Shown piece by piece: positions 16,449 to 24,119 of a stretch of 64,000 nucleotides of DNA. The notes beneath the pieces were generated by a model that was not told where the DNA came from, did not search any database, and saw only the letters and a list, made by a program, of their open reading frames with translations. The stretch is taken from NCBI RefSeq assembly GCF_900116295.1, contig NZ_FPAF01000008.1, positions 98,471-162,470 of the forward strand, written 5' to 3'. Source of the stretch: Bacillus sp. 103mf. GTDB lineage: Bacteria; Bacillota; Bacilli; Bacillales; Bacillaceae_G. Position numbers and translations under genes: made by a program. Position 1 is the first letter of the stretch, and each line of letters opens with the position of its first letter.

Positions 16449-17360
16449 TCAGTAAAGGACACGCCATAAATAAAAGGTAGCGTATGATTCCCAGTTTTTC
16501 CATGGAAACGATATTTCTAAGATTTCAGCTTTCGTAGGCTTTCGGTCCATATTACGTAATATTTTTATCGAATTAATAAGACCCACATCATCGATTGGAA
16601 AAGCTGTCTGGAACCTGAGGCAGCGCATTAGAACATAATTGGCTGTCCAAGGACCGATGCCTCGTATTTTAATTAAGTTTTTTTCAGCATCTTTAAAGTT
16701 CATTTTCATTAATTTCTCCTTCGATAATTCTCCACTTGCCATTAACCTGGCAATTCCAATGATATATTCACTTTTTTTTACCGTCATTTTAATATCTGCT
16801 AGGTCAGTAGGTGTTAACAGTGCAATTCGTTCGTACGGTGGGAACACCCAATACTTTTTACCATTCCATTCGATGGAATCGCCAAATCCTTCTACAAATT
16901 GCTTCTTTAAGGAGTACGCGAACGCTAAGTTAATTTGTTGCCCTAAAACTCCCCAACATAAAGCTTCAAATAAGTCGGGAATGCCGACGACTCGCAAACC
17001 ATAGAATTTTCGGGCAGGCATTTTAAGTAATGGATCTGCTTTTGCCATTTCATAAAATGGGGTTAAATCGTTATCAAGATCAAACCATTCACGAATATAT
17101 TTTACAATCTCTTCCCGTTGCCACTTTTCAATAGGCCTAGAATCATTTAAGAACTGAATAATCATTTGTTTATTATCGATTACTCTTACCTGTACCAAGG
17201 ACCGAATTCCCCCAATGGCTATGACTCTTGTAATGATACCATTCTCGATTTCATACATGCATTCATTTTTTTCCCTTGTTAGATAGCCTAGGTTAGCATT
17301 CATGTCAAACTCTTCAGGTAATGTAATAATAATATCATCATTGACTTCATGCCATTTCAC
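16449..17360 (-). CDS. alkA: AlkA-type DNA-3-methyladenine glycosylase
   Basis: A 303-residue HhH-GPD glycosylase that excises alkylated bases such as 3-methyladenine. The helix-hairpin-helix LIKIRGIGPWTANYVLMRCL is followed by the catalytic aspartate in PIDDVGL (D256/D257); VLGQQINLAFAYSLK is the family's earlier helix. Length is normal for B. subtilis AlkA. ATG start with GGGGGATG upstream. Divergent from the 2OG oxygenase and ada genes, as alkA is divergent from adaAB in B. subtilis. Part of the alkylation-repair cluster. Confidence 0.9.
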   Translation of the reverse strand: MKWHEVNDDIIITLPEEFDMNANLGYLTREKNECMYEIENGIITRVIAIGGIRSLVQVRVIDNKQMIIQFLNDSRPIEKWQREEIVKYIREWFDLDNDLTPFYEMAKADPLLKMPARKFYGLRVVGIPDLFEALCWGVLGQQINLAFAYSLKKQFVEGFGDSIEWNGKKYWVFPPYERIALLTPTDLADIKMTVKKSEYIIGIARLMASGELSKEKLMKMNFKDAEKNLIKIRGIGPWTANYVLMRCLRFQTAFPIDDVGLINSIKILRNMDRKPTKAEILEISFPWKNWESYATFYLWRVLY

Positions 17361-17470
17361 TTTTTCATCCCCCTCATCTTAATACTATCTCCTATAATAT
17401 TCACAAAATAATTAGAAGGAAAACTCACACTGATTGAAGTTTTACTTTATCACATAATAATCTTGATTAA

Positions 17471-17531
17471 TTTCGTTATCTTGCTATTACATTCTAAATA
17501 CCTTACTTTTTCCTATTTATGAGGTTATAGT
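17471..17531 (+). promoter_or_regulatory. putative Ada-activated promoter 1
   Basis: TTTCGTTATCTTGCTATTAC then ATTC (17471-17494) is nearly identical to the motif at 18291-18314. It is followed by TTACTT (17503-17508), a 17-base spacer and TATAGT (17526-17531). Motif start to -10 is 55 bases in both places. A partial copy, ATCTTGATTAATTTC, lies just upstream at 17458. The opposite strand has GCAAGA, also found in the E. coli Ada box. An activator site abutting the -35 fits methylated Ada. Confidence 0.6.
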
Positions 17532-17568
17532 GTTAGTTATCAAGAATGCTAAATAGGAAGGGATAAAA

Positions 17569-18282
17569 ATGGTTCAAGATATAAAAACACGTGTTAAAAG
17601 CTTAAATTGGGATTCAATTCAAAACGAATTAGATGAGCAAGGATTTGCAAAGCTTCCAGCAATATTAACAAAAGATGAATGTGACTTCTTCATAGAACTT
17701 TATAGTGAAGAAGGATCATACAGAACGACAATCAATATGACGAGATATCGTTTTGGGAATGGGGAGTACAAATACTTTTCCTATCCATTACCCAAAATCA
17801 TCCAAAGTTTAAGAGAATCCTTTTATCCAGAGTTGGCTAAAACAGCAAATCGATGGTTGAGTTATTTAAAGAAACCAGAACAGTTTCCAGATCATCTTCA
17901 AGATTTTTTGAAAACATGTGAAGAATATGAACAAACTAGACCAACACCCTTAATTTTAAAGTATGAAAAAGGCGGGTTTAATTGCTTGCACCAAGATTTA
18001 TATGGAGACGTATTTTTCCCATTTCAAGTAGTGTTTGTATTAAATCAACGAGATAAAGACTTTTGCGGTGGAGAATCCCTATTAGTGGAACAAATTCCTC
18101 GTGCTCAGAGTAGGGGGCATGTGATTACTTTGGAACAAGGTGGTGCGCTGATCTTTCCTACTAACCATAGACCTGCTCTAGGTAAAAAAGGATATTACAA
18201 AAATACGGTTCGTCACGGAGTAAGTACGGTTACTTCTGGAGAACGATACGGTCTTGGAATCATTTTTCATGATTCCAAGTAA
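17569..18282 (+). CDS. 2OG-Fe(II) oxygenase in the ada cluster
   Basis: A 237-residue non-heme iron, 2-oxoglutarate dependent oxygenase. The iron triad is visible as H141-x-D143 (CLHQDLYGD) and H216 (TVRHGVS), with R226 (ERYGLG) placed to bind 2-oxoglutarate. It resembles the COG3826 group, not canonical AlkB. It is transcribed alone from a promoter carrying the same motif as adaA, so a role in reversing or signalling alkylation damage is likely but is inference. ATG start, with an AGGAAGGGAT site upstream. Confidence 0.85.
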   Translation: MVQDIKTRVKSLNWDSIQNELDEQGFAKLPAILTKDECDFFIELYSEEGSYRTTINMTRYRFGNGEYKYFSYPLPKIIQSLRESFYPELAKTANRWLSYLKKPEQFPDHLQDFLKTCEEYEQTRPTPLILKYEKGGFNCLHQDLYGDVFFPFQVVFVLNQRDKDFCGGESLLVEQIPRAQSRGHVITLEQGGALIFPTNHRPALGKKGYYKNTVRHGVSTVTSGERYGLGIIFHDSK

Positions 18283-18290
18283 ATATTAAA

Positions 18291-18351
18291 TTTCAATATC
18301 TTGCTATTTCATTCCTAGAATTGTACATTCTGAATTTATAGGGAGTATATT
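18291..18351 (+). promoter_or_regulatory. putative Ada-activated promoter 2 (adaA operon)
   Basis: TTTCAATATCTTGCTATTTC then ATTC (18291-18314) repeats the motif found before the 2OG oxygenase gene. TATATT at 18346-18351 is the -10, again 55 bases from the motif start. TTGTAC (18321-18326) is the -35 but the spacer is 19 bases, a weak basal promoter that would need an activator. The resulting leader is only about 13 bases and still holds GAGGTGA. Confidence 0.6.
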
Positions 18352-18370
18352 GTAAGGAGAGGTGAGATAA

Positions 18371-18991
18371 ATGCCGGATAGTATCAATAATGAATTACAA
18401 GAGAGCCATGATCATAGAATTTTGAATGACGTGGACATGATGACAAATGAAAAGTGGCAAGCAATTATAGACAATGATGCTTCGTACAATAATCAATTTT
18501 TCTATGCTGTAAAGACCACAGGGATCTTCTGTAAACCGTCATGCAAATCTCGCGTTCCGAAAAAAGAAAATGTACGTATTTTCCCAAACGCAGAACAAGC
18601 TCTCCGTGCAAATTTTCGCCCTTGTAAACGTTGTAAGCCTACTAATGTGAGATTGCCTGATAATGAATGGGTGATACTTATCACAGAATACATTGATAAA
18701 AATTTTACAGAAAAATTAACTCTAGAAACGCTATCAGATATTGCTCACGGGAGTCCCTATCATTTGCATCGAACGTTTAAAAAGATTAAAGGCATCACGC
18801 CAGTTGAGTATATACAACAGGTTAGATTAAACGCGGCTAAAGAGTATTTGATTCAGACAAATAAAGCGATTGCGGATATCGCCATATGTGTGGGTATGGC
18901 TAACACGCCCTATTTTATTACCTTATTTAAAAAGAAAACCGGACAGACGCCAGCACAATTTCGTCAAATGAGCAAAATGGAGGAAATGTAA
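18371..18991 (+). CDS. adaA: AdaA methylphosphotriester-DNA methyltransferase/activator
   Basis: A 206-residue sensor of DNA alkylation. The N-terminal Ada zinc domain has C54, C58, C85 and C88 (FCKPSCKS and RPCKRC); C54 corresponds to the E. coli methyl acceptor C38. The C-terminal half is an AraC-type double helix-turn-helix (YHLHRTFKKIKGITPVEYIQ). After accepting a methyl group from a phosphotriester it activates repair genes. Similar in length and layout to B. subtilis AdaA (211). First gene of an operon with ogt/adaB, a radical SAM gene and an Ada-zinc gene. Confidence 0.93.
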   Translation: MPDSINNELQESHDHRILNDVDMMTNEKWQAIIDNDASYNNQFFYAVKTTGIFCKPSCKSRVPKKENVRIFPNAEQALRANFRPCKRCKPTNVRLPDNEWVILITEYIDKNFTEKLTLETLSDIAHGSPYHLHRTFKKIKGITPVEYIQQVRLNAAKEYLIQTNKAIADIAICVGMANTPYFITLFKKKTGQTPAQFRQMSKMEEM

Positions 18992-18992
18992 A

Positions 18993-19526
18993 ATGGAAAC
19001 AAAGAATAAACCAACCGTTTATTGGTCTTTACTAAAGTTTAAGGATTGGAAATTTTATATTGCTTCAACCTCTAAGGGTCTATGCTATGTAGGTTCACAG
19101 AACAAACCATTCGAAGAATTGTGCGAATGGGCTAAGAAACGCTTTCCAGGAAGTCCTCTTATTGAAGATGGTGAAAAGCTTGAACCTTATGCGGTTGAAA
19201 TCACCCAGTATCTAGAAAGAAAAAGGAAAACCTTTACTGTTCCATTTGATTATAATGGGACAGCATTCCAGCTTGCAGTCTGGAACGCACTTTGTGAGAT
19301 TCCATACGGACAGACGAAGTCCTATTCCGACATTGCAAATTATATAAATAAACCAGCAGCTGTTCGTGCTGTAGGGGCAGCCATCGGAGCTAATCCAGTA
19401 TTAATCACCGTACCGTGTCATCGTGTAGTAGGAAAGAATGGATCATTAACTGGCTATCGTGGCGGATTAGAAATGAAGACACTGCTTTTGGATCTGGAAA
19501 GACAAGCTTCTTCCAGCAATGAGTGA
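18993..19526 (+). CDS. ogt: methylated-DNA-protein-cysteine methyltransferase (AdaB/Ogt)
   Basis: A 177-residue suicide enzyme that removes methyl from O6-methylguanine and O4-methylthymine. The active-site PCHRVVG has C142, preceded by the DNA-binding helix YSDIANYINKPAAVRAVGAA. It starts one base after the adaA stop, with its GGAGG site inside the end of adaA, so translation is coupled. Equivalent to adaB of B. subtilis. Confidence 0.93.
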   Translation: METKNKPTVYWSLLKFKDWKFYIASTSKGLCYVGSQNKPFEELCEWAKKRFPGSPLIEDGEKLEPYAVEITQYLERKRKTFTVPFDYNGTAFQLAVWNALCEIPYGQTKSYSDIANYINKPAAVRAVGAAIGANPVLITVPCHRVVGKNGSLTGYRGGLEMKTLLLDLERQASSSNE

Positions 19527-19562
19527 TTATTGCCGTACAATGAAGGAAAAGGAGGTTCCGTC

Positions 19563-20381
19563 ATGAAAAGTGAATTGTTCTATAAAAACCCGAAAACCAT
19601 TCTTAATAAAGGTACAGGCTTTCTTTCTGGATATACTCATTCACTAAATCCTTATACAGGCTGTTCATTTGGGTGTTCATATTGTTATGTACGCCAAATG
19701 CCTGTATCCCTTTTTCGAGAAGGGGAATGGGGAAATTGGGTCGATGTTAAAAATGGAGCTGCGAATTTACTAAGCAAGGAGCTTCATCGTGCCAAAGCCA
19801 AAGGGAATGTAACCATTTTTATGTCATCAAGCACAGACCCGTATCAACCAGTAGAGTATAAGGAAAAAGTAACGCAATCTCTACTAAAGGTTATGGTAGA
19901 AGATCCCCCTGACTTCTTATTAGTACAGACGAGGAGCCCGCTTGTAAGTCGAGATATCGATTTGCTGCAGCATTTAAAAGATAGAGTCCGGGTAAGTATG
20001 ACAATTGAAACGGATTCGGAAACGATACGTAAACATTTTACTCCAGAGGCACCTCCTATTCAGGCACGCTTTAAGACATTGGAAAAATTAGTGGATGCGG
20101 GAATACCGACCCAAGTGGCGATAGCACCCATATTACCGAGTGGGGAATATTTTCCTGAGAAATTGAAGCCATTCGTCGATCGGATATGTATTGATGACTA
20201 CTTTATGGGCGATGGCAGTGGAGGAAAACGGACGAGAAAACTTGGAATTGAAAAAAAATACGCCCAACTTGGTTTAGAAGAATGGTATGGACCGCAAGTT
20301 ATTAAAAAAGTATATAACAGATTTATAGAAACCTTTCCGGAAAATCAGGTTTATGTGAGCCAGACAGGGTTCGAACCGTAA
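19563..20381 (+). CDS. radical SAM protein, SplB-related (COG1533)
   Basis: A 272-residue radical SAM enzyme with the cluster motif C34-x3-C38-x2-C41 (GCSFGCSYCYV) near the N-terminus and MSSSTDPYQPVE after it. It belongs with the SplB/Rv2578c-like group but is shorter than spore photoproduct lyase (about 340) and lacks its N-terminal part. The ATG at 19563 follows AAGGAGG by 8 bases. Its place between ogt and an Ada-zinc protein, inside an ada operon, suggests a DNA-repair reaction not yet assigned. Radical SAM membership is certain; the role is inference. Confidence 0.85.
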   Translation: MKSELFYKNPKTILNKGTGFLSGYTHSLNPYTGCSFGCSYCYVRQMPVSLFREGEWGNWVDVKNGAANLLSKELHRAKAKGNVTIFMSSSTDPYQPVEYKEKVTQSLLKVMVEDPPDFLLVQTRSPLVSRDIDLLQHLKDRVRVSMTIETDSETIRKHFTPEAPPIQARFKTLEKLVDAGIPTQVAIAPILPSGEYFPEKLKPFVDRICIDDYFMGDGSGGKRTRKLGIEKKYAQLGLEEWYGPQVIKKVYNRFIETFPENQVYVSQTGFEP

Positions 20382-20400
20382 AAAAATAGGAAGTAATTGC

Positions 20401-20694
20401 ATGTATAAAGATAATGAGAAAAGTGCTGAAAATAGAAAAAAGACATTCACCCTGTTGGGTGCCGATATGCATCCATATCAAAGTGATACACCGGGTATTT
20501 TTGGTGGGTATCGACTGAGTAAATTATATGGAAGATTAGATTGTCCCTCAGCGCTTAGAGCTATAGCAAAAGGTGGATACGTTAAACATCGCGTGTTTTT
20601 TGCCGATGAACAGACGGCTATATCGGCAGGTTTTAGACCATGTGCAGTTTGCATGTCTGAAAAATATGCACGATGGAAGAAAAAGAAAAGATAA
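20401..20694 (+). CDS. stand-alone Ada-type metal-binding domain protein
   Basis: A 97-residue protein resembling the Ada zinc domain alone. C48 (GRLDCPSALR), H63 (YVKHRVFFADE) and C81/C84 (RPCAVC) line up with the Ada four-cysteine site, but the second cysteine is replaced and a histidine may serve. There is no helix-turn-helix, so it could repair methylphosphotriesters or bind metal without regulating. Last gene of the adaA operon, 19 bases after the radical SAM gene; GGAAG lies ahead of the ATG. Confidence 0.75.
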   Translation: MYKDNEKSAENRKKTFTLLGADMHPYQSDTPGIFGGYRLSKLYGRLDCPSALRAIAKGGYVKHRVFFADEQTAISAGFRPCAVCMSEKYARWKKKKR

Positions 20695-20697
20695 GAG

Positions 20698-21001
20698 GTG
20701 CTGTATTTCTTTTCTCTACTTCACTATCCGCTTGTTCAATCGACTCCCCTCCACCTTTTTTGCTTTTCGATTTTGTTTGTATCCGTTTTGCCTTCTCCCA
20801 AGGAGGTACCTCTTCTTTCTTCGTAGGAGTTTCAGGAACCTCCCATCCATCCGTAATATGCGGCCGCTCTTATTTCAATAATTCTTTCAATATAGTTTGC
20901 GTATATAGCGCACCGCTTGCTATAAACACAGCAAGTAATAAACAAATACTAACTAAAAGCATCTGAAATACAAAACGCTTTCGTTTATATATCATACTCA
21001 T
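20698..21001 (-). pseudogene. broken third gene of the moxR-DUF58 operon
   Basis: On the minus strand ATG at 21001 opens MSMIYKRKRFVFQML and a membrane segment to KELLK, then an in-frame TAA at 20870. Past the stop the same frame goes on in protein-like sequence (ERPHITDGWEVPETPTKKEE, then VPPWEKAKRIQTKS) until it collides with the 3' end of the ada operon. In related operons a transglutaminase or DUF4129 membrane protein follows DUF58. This looks like a truncated remnant of such a gene. No good ribosome site is seen. Confidence 0.5.
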
Positions 21002-21045
21002 GTAGGATCAATAACAATAAAAACTATTGATTATCCCCCTCTACT

Positions 21046-22146
21046 TTATTTCACCACTTGCAGCCATCCCCCATGTTTTTCAGGTGGATTCCCTATAATA
21101 ATCGGAATTGCTCCAGCCTCTTGCTGGCGGAAACCTGTTTGATAAAAAAAGGAAGAAGATAACGGAACATCTCGATCTGTTAAGGACGATAATAATTGTA
21201 ATGTTTTGTGCAATTGTTTTCGGTATTTACCAGCCGTTATATGGACAATTCCGTTTTCACACATACTATTCACCCATAGTTCAAAGGAACAATCTTGCGC
21301 TATTAGTTCCCGGCAAACGCCCGCTGTTACTTCGATTAAATACTCTATATCAGTACGCAGTGTATAACCCGTTGAACCTAATACATTTAAATAGACCGCA
21401 TACCGATCACCTTGCGTATATTCATACTTTTTTGCACTTAATACACCTGTTTTGGCAGTGGCTCCCCAATGAATGGCACGAAATGACTCCTGTTCGTATG
21501 CCTTTACTCCAATGATTTTCGTTTCATCATAAAGAGGCGAAACAGCTGCAGTGCGAAATCCGTGCTTCCAGCTGTTTGTTTCCGGAATATTTACTTTGAC
21601 AATGCGAGGATATATACGAAAGCACGGCATATTCTCTTTCCTTATTGGGATGTGAATGGTAATAAGATGAAATGGATCAGACAGAATGATTTCGGCTTCT
21701 TGCCAGCTATGTAGTCCTCTTTGCTGTGCTGATACATGTAAATCTATGTCTAACGTTTCCTGTTTTTTCAGCTGCAAAGGAATACGATAAGAATGAACAG
21801 ATTGCTCTAATTCTCCTTCTAACCATTCCCATTTCATCTGTTCATCTGAGCGAAACCGAAAGGCAACTTCAAAAATCGGCAGTTTTGTTGGATTTACAAT
21901 ACGTACACGGCAATACCCGGTCTCATCAATAAAGAGACGTTCATGTTGTTGTGTTATTTCACAATATATTTGTGAAGCTTTCCGAACATACCAATGAGCA
22001 AAACTAACCATAAGCAAATAGAAAAAAGCAAGTACAAACAGAAAGAAATGTTGTACAAAGAGCCACATTAGTATTGTAATAAAGACGCCGATCCCTGCAA
22101 CATACGTTTCTACAAACGGACGTTTCATTATTAATTTCTCTTTCAT
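21046..22146 (-). CDS. DUF58 domain protein
   Basis: A 366-residue protein with two N-terminal membrane segments (about 15-55) and a DUF58 domain marked by SFRAIHWGATAKTGVLSAKK around residue 220. DUF58 proteins pair with MoxR ATPases and are thought to help assemble or activate membrane or secreted complexes. Its ATG overlaps the moxR stop in an ATGA arrangement, so the two are translationally coupled. The partner gene expected downstream is broken (20698-21001). Confidence 0.87.
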   Translation of the reverse strand: MKEKLIMKRPFVETYVAGIGVFITILMWLFVQHFFLFVLAFFYLLMVSFAHWYVRKASQIYCEITQQHERLFIDETGYCRVRIVNPTKLPIFEVAFRFRSDEQMKWEWLEGELEQSVHSYRIPLQLKKQETLDIDLHVSAQQRGLHSWQEAEIILSDPFHLITIHIPIRKENMPCFRIYPRIVKVNIPETNSWKHGFRTAAVSPLYDETKIIGVKAYEQESFRAIHWGATAKTGVLSAKKYEYTQGDRYAVYLNVLGSTGYTLRTDIEYLIEVTAGVCRELIAQDCSFELWVNSMCENGIVHITAGKYRKQLHKTLQLLSSLTDRDVPLSSSFFYQTGFRQQEAGAIPIIIGNPPEKHGGWLQVVK

Positions 22147-23072
22147 ACATTCTCCACTGGAACAGCTACTTGCTCCAAAATCTCTTTCATTACATATGCT
22201 TTCGTCGTTTTCATATCTCCTTCAATACTAAGAGTTAATCGGTGAGCACAAACCGGCTCTGCTAGCGTATAAAAATCATCAGGTGTACAAAATTCTCTTC
22301 CCTTTAATAGCGCACGGGCTTGTGCTGCTTTCATAAAAGCTAATGAACCACGCGGGCTCACCCCGATTTCAACGAGTTCATGCTGACGTGTCTTTTGCAC
22401 AATATCCAATAAATAATCTTCCACTTCTTCATGAATTTCCACCTGCTTTGCTTTTTCTTGTAGAGAAAGAATATCCGCAAGAGACACAACACTTTGTAAG
22501 CTGCGCAGCGGGTCTTGCTGGCGGAAACGCCGTAACATCTCCTTTTCGTGCACTCGACTTGGGTATCCTTGCCTGATCGTTAATAAAAAGCGATCTAACT
22601 GCGCATCGGGAAGCGGAAAAGTACCGGCAGACTCTAGCGGATTTTGCGTAGCAAGTACAATAAACGGCTGCGGCAATACATGCGTCTCCCCAGCAATCGT
22701 AACGGTACGCTCCTCCATTACTTCTAATAAAGCAGACTGTGTACGCGGAACGGCACGATTAATTTCATCGACTAACACGATATTAGCGAAAATCGGCCCC
22801 ATCCTCGTTTTAAAATCAGATTCTTTCATGTCGAAATACTCTAAACCTACTACATCTCCTGGCAATGTATCTGATGTAAACTGTACACGCTGAAATTTTC
22901 CATCTATACTTTTCGCAAGACTTTTCGCTAATGACGTCTTCCCCGTTCCTGGAACATCTTCTAATAAAACATGTCCATTTGCTATTAATGCAATCATCGC
23001 TAAATCAATAACCTCTTCTTTTCCTACAATCACTTGCGAGACATTTTTTCGAATTCTTTCTAAAATTGACAT
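22143..23072 (-). CDS. MoxR family AAA+ ATPase
   Basis: A 309-residue AAA_3 ATPase, chaperone-like and cytoplasmic. Walker A is EDVPGTGKTSLAKSL (about residues 38-52), Walker B IVLVDEINRAVPRTQSALLE, and sensor 1 lies in FIVLATQNPLE. Full length for the family. ATG start with AAGGATGAAGAGGG upstream. First gene of the moxR-DUF58 operon. Confidence 0.93.
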   Translation of the reverse strand: MSILERIRKNVSQVIVGKEEVIDLAMIALIANGHVLLEDVPGTGKTSLAKSLAKSIDGKFQRVQFTSDTLPGDVVGLEYFDMKESDFKTRMGPIFANIVLVDEINRAVPRTQSALLEVMEERTVTIAGETHVLPQPFIVLATQNPLESAGTFPLPDAQLDRFLLTIRQGYPSRVHEKEMLRRFRQQDPLRSLQSVVSLADILSLQEKAKQVEIHEEVEDYLLDIVQKTRQHELVEIGVSPRGSLAFMKAAQARALLKGREFCTPDDFYTLAEPVCAHRLTLSIEGDMKTTKAYVMKEILEQVAVPVENV

Positions 23073-23245
23073 ACCCTCTTCATCCTTTCTCTTCCTATAG
23101 ATAATTTTCTGTTTTTTCTGATATTTATTTGTAGTATAGCAAAATTCATGTACTAACTCCTTATTTTTTTGAGATTTTTTGTAAAATAAGTTTTCTTCTT
23201 ACATATACTGAATTATAAAAAATACAATTCATTCCAAAAAAACAT

Positions 23246-23274
23246 TTGCAAAAATAATTTAAATACTGTATATT
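23246..23274 (+). promoter_or_regulatory. thrS: promoter of the thrS T-box leader
   Basis: TTGCAA (23246-23251), a 17-base spacer and TATATT (23269-23274) give a good sigma-A promoter, with transcription starting near 23281 just ahead of the first T-box. Confidence 0.7.
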
Positions 23275-23299
23275 ATGAATCAACATACTAATGCTATAA

Positions 23300-23552
23300 A
23301 AAAGCAACGAAAAGGACACGAGATATTCTTACGGTTTTACAGAGAAGGAAGAATTGCTGAGATCTTCCTAAACGCAGGAGAATATACTTACCACCTTGGA
23401 GCTGTATTGGGGAAACAGAGTATCCAATGCCGTAGACGCTACGTTACAGCGAATGGAGCCATCGACGCTTTTTTAAGTACGATGGGAATCTGGGTGGAAC
23501 CACGGGTTTTAACGCACTCGTCCCTGTTTTAGGGATGAGTGCGTTTTTTATT
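23300..23552 (+). promoter_or_regulatory. threonine T-box 1 of 3
   Basis: A complete T-box leader: stem I region, a specifier loop with ACC in CTTACCACCTTGGAGC (a threonine codon), the T-box core GGGTGGAACCACGGG (23492-23506), and a terminator of ACGCACTCGTCCCT paired with AGGGATGAGTGCGT followed by T's (23511-23549). Uncharged tRNA-Thr would favour antitermination. Confidence 0.93.
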
Positions 23553-23577
23553 TTCTTAATTCCATATAACAATTAGC

Positions 23578-23824
23578 TATGAAAAGGACACGAGATATTC
23601 TTACGGTTTTACAGAGAAGGAAGAGTTGCTGAGATCTTCCTAAACGCAGGAGAATACACTTACCACCTTGGAGCTGTATTGGGGAAACAGAGTATCCAAT
23701 ACCGTAGACGCTACGTTACAGCGAATGGAGCCATCGATGCTTTTTTAAAGTACGATGGGAATCTGGGTGGAACCACGGGTTTTAACGCACTCGTCCCTAT
23801 TTTAGGGATGAGTGCGTTTTTTAT
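23578..23824 (+). promoter_or_regulatory. threonine T-box 2 of 3
   Basis: An almost exact copy of T-box 1 with the same ACC specifier, core (23764-23778) and terminator (23784-23823). It differs by a few substitutions and one extra A in the run before the T-box core. Spacers between copies are also conserved, showing recent tandem duplication. Confidence 0.93.
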
Positions 23825-23850
23825 TTTCTTAATTCCATATAACAATTAGC

Positions 23851-24096
23851 TATGAAAAGGACACGAGATATTCTTACGGTTTTACAGAGAAGGAAGAATT
23901 GCTGAGATCTTCCTAAACGCAGGAGAATACACTTACCACCTTGGAGCTGTACTGGGGAAACAGAGTATCCAATACCGTAGACGCTACGTTACAGCGAATG
24001 GAGCCATCGATGCTTTTTTAAGTACGATGGGAATCTGGGTGGAACCACGGGTTTTAACGCACTCGTCCCTGTTTTAGGGATGAGTGCGTTTTTTTA
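23851..24096 (+). promoter_or_regulatory. threonine T-box 3 of 3
   Basis: Third tandem copy, with ACC specifier, core GGGTGGAACCACGGG and terminator (24057-24095) ending 24 bases before the thrS start codon. Transcription must pass three terminators to reach thrS. Confidence 0.93.
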
Positions 24097-24119
24097 TATT
24101 ATGAAATGGAGTGATAATG

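Noticed and set aside
23275-23532. 85-codon frame over the first T-box
   Set aside because: The sequence is explained entirely by the T-box RNA structure; the frame is not shared across the other two copies because of indels.
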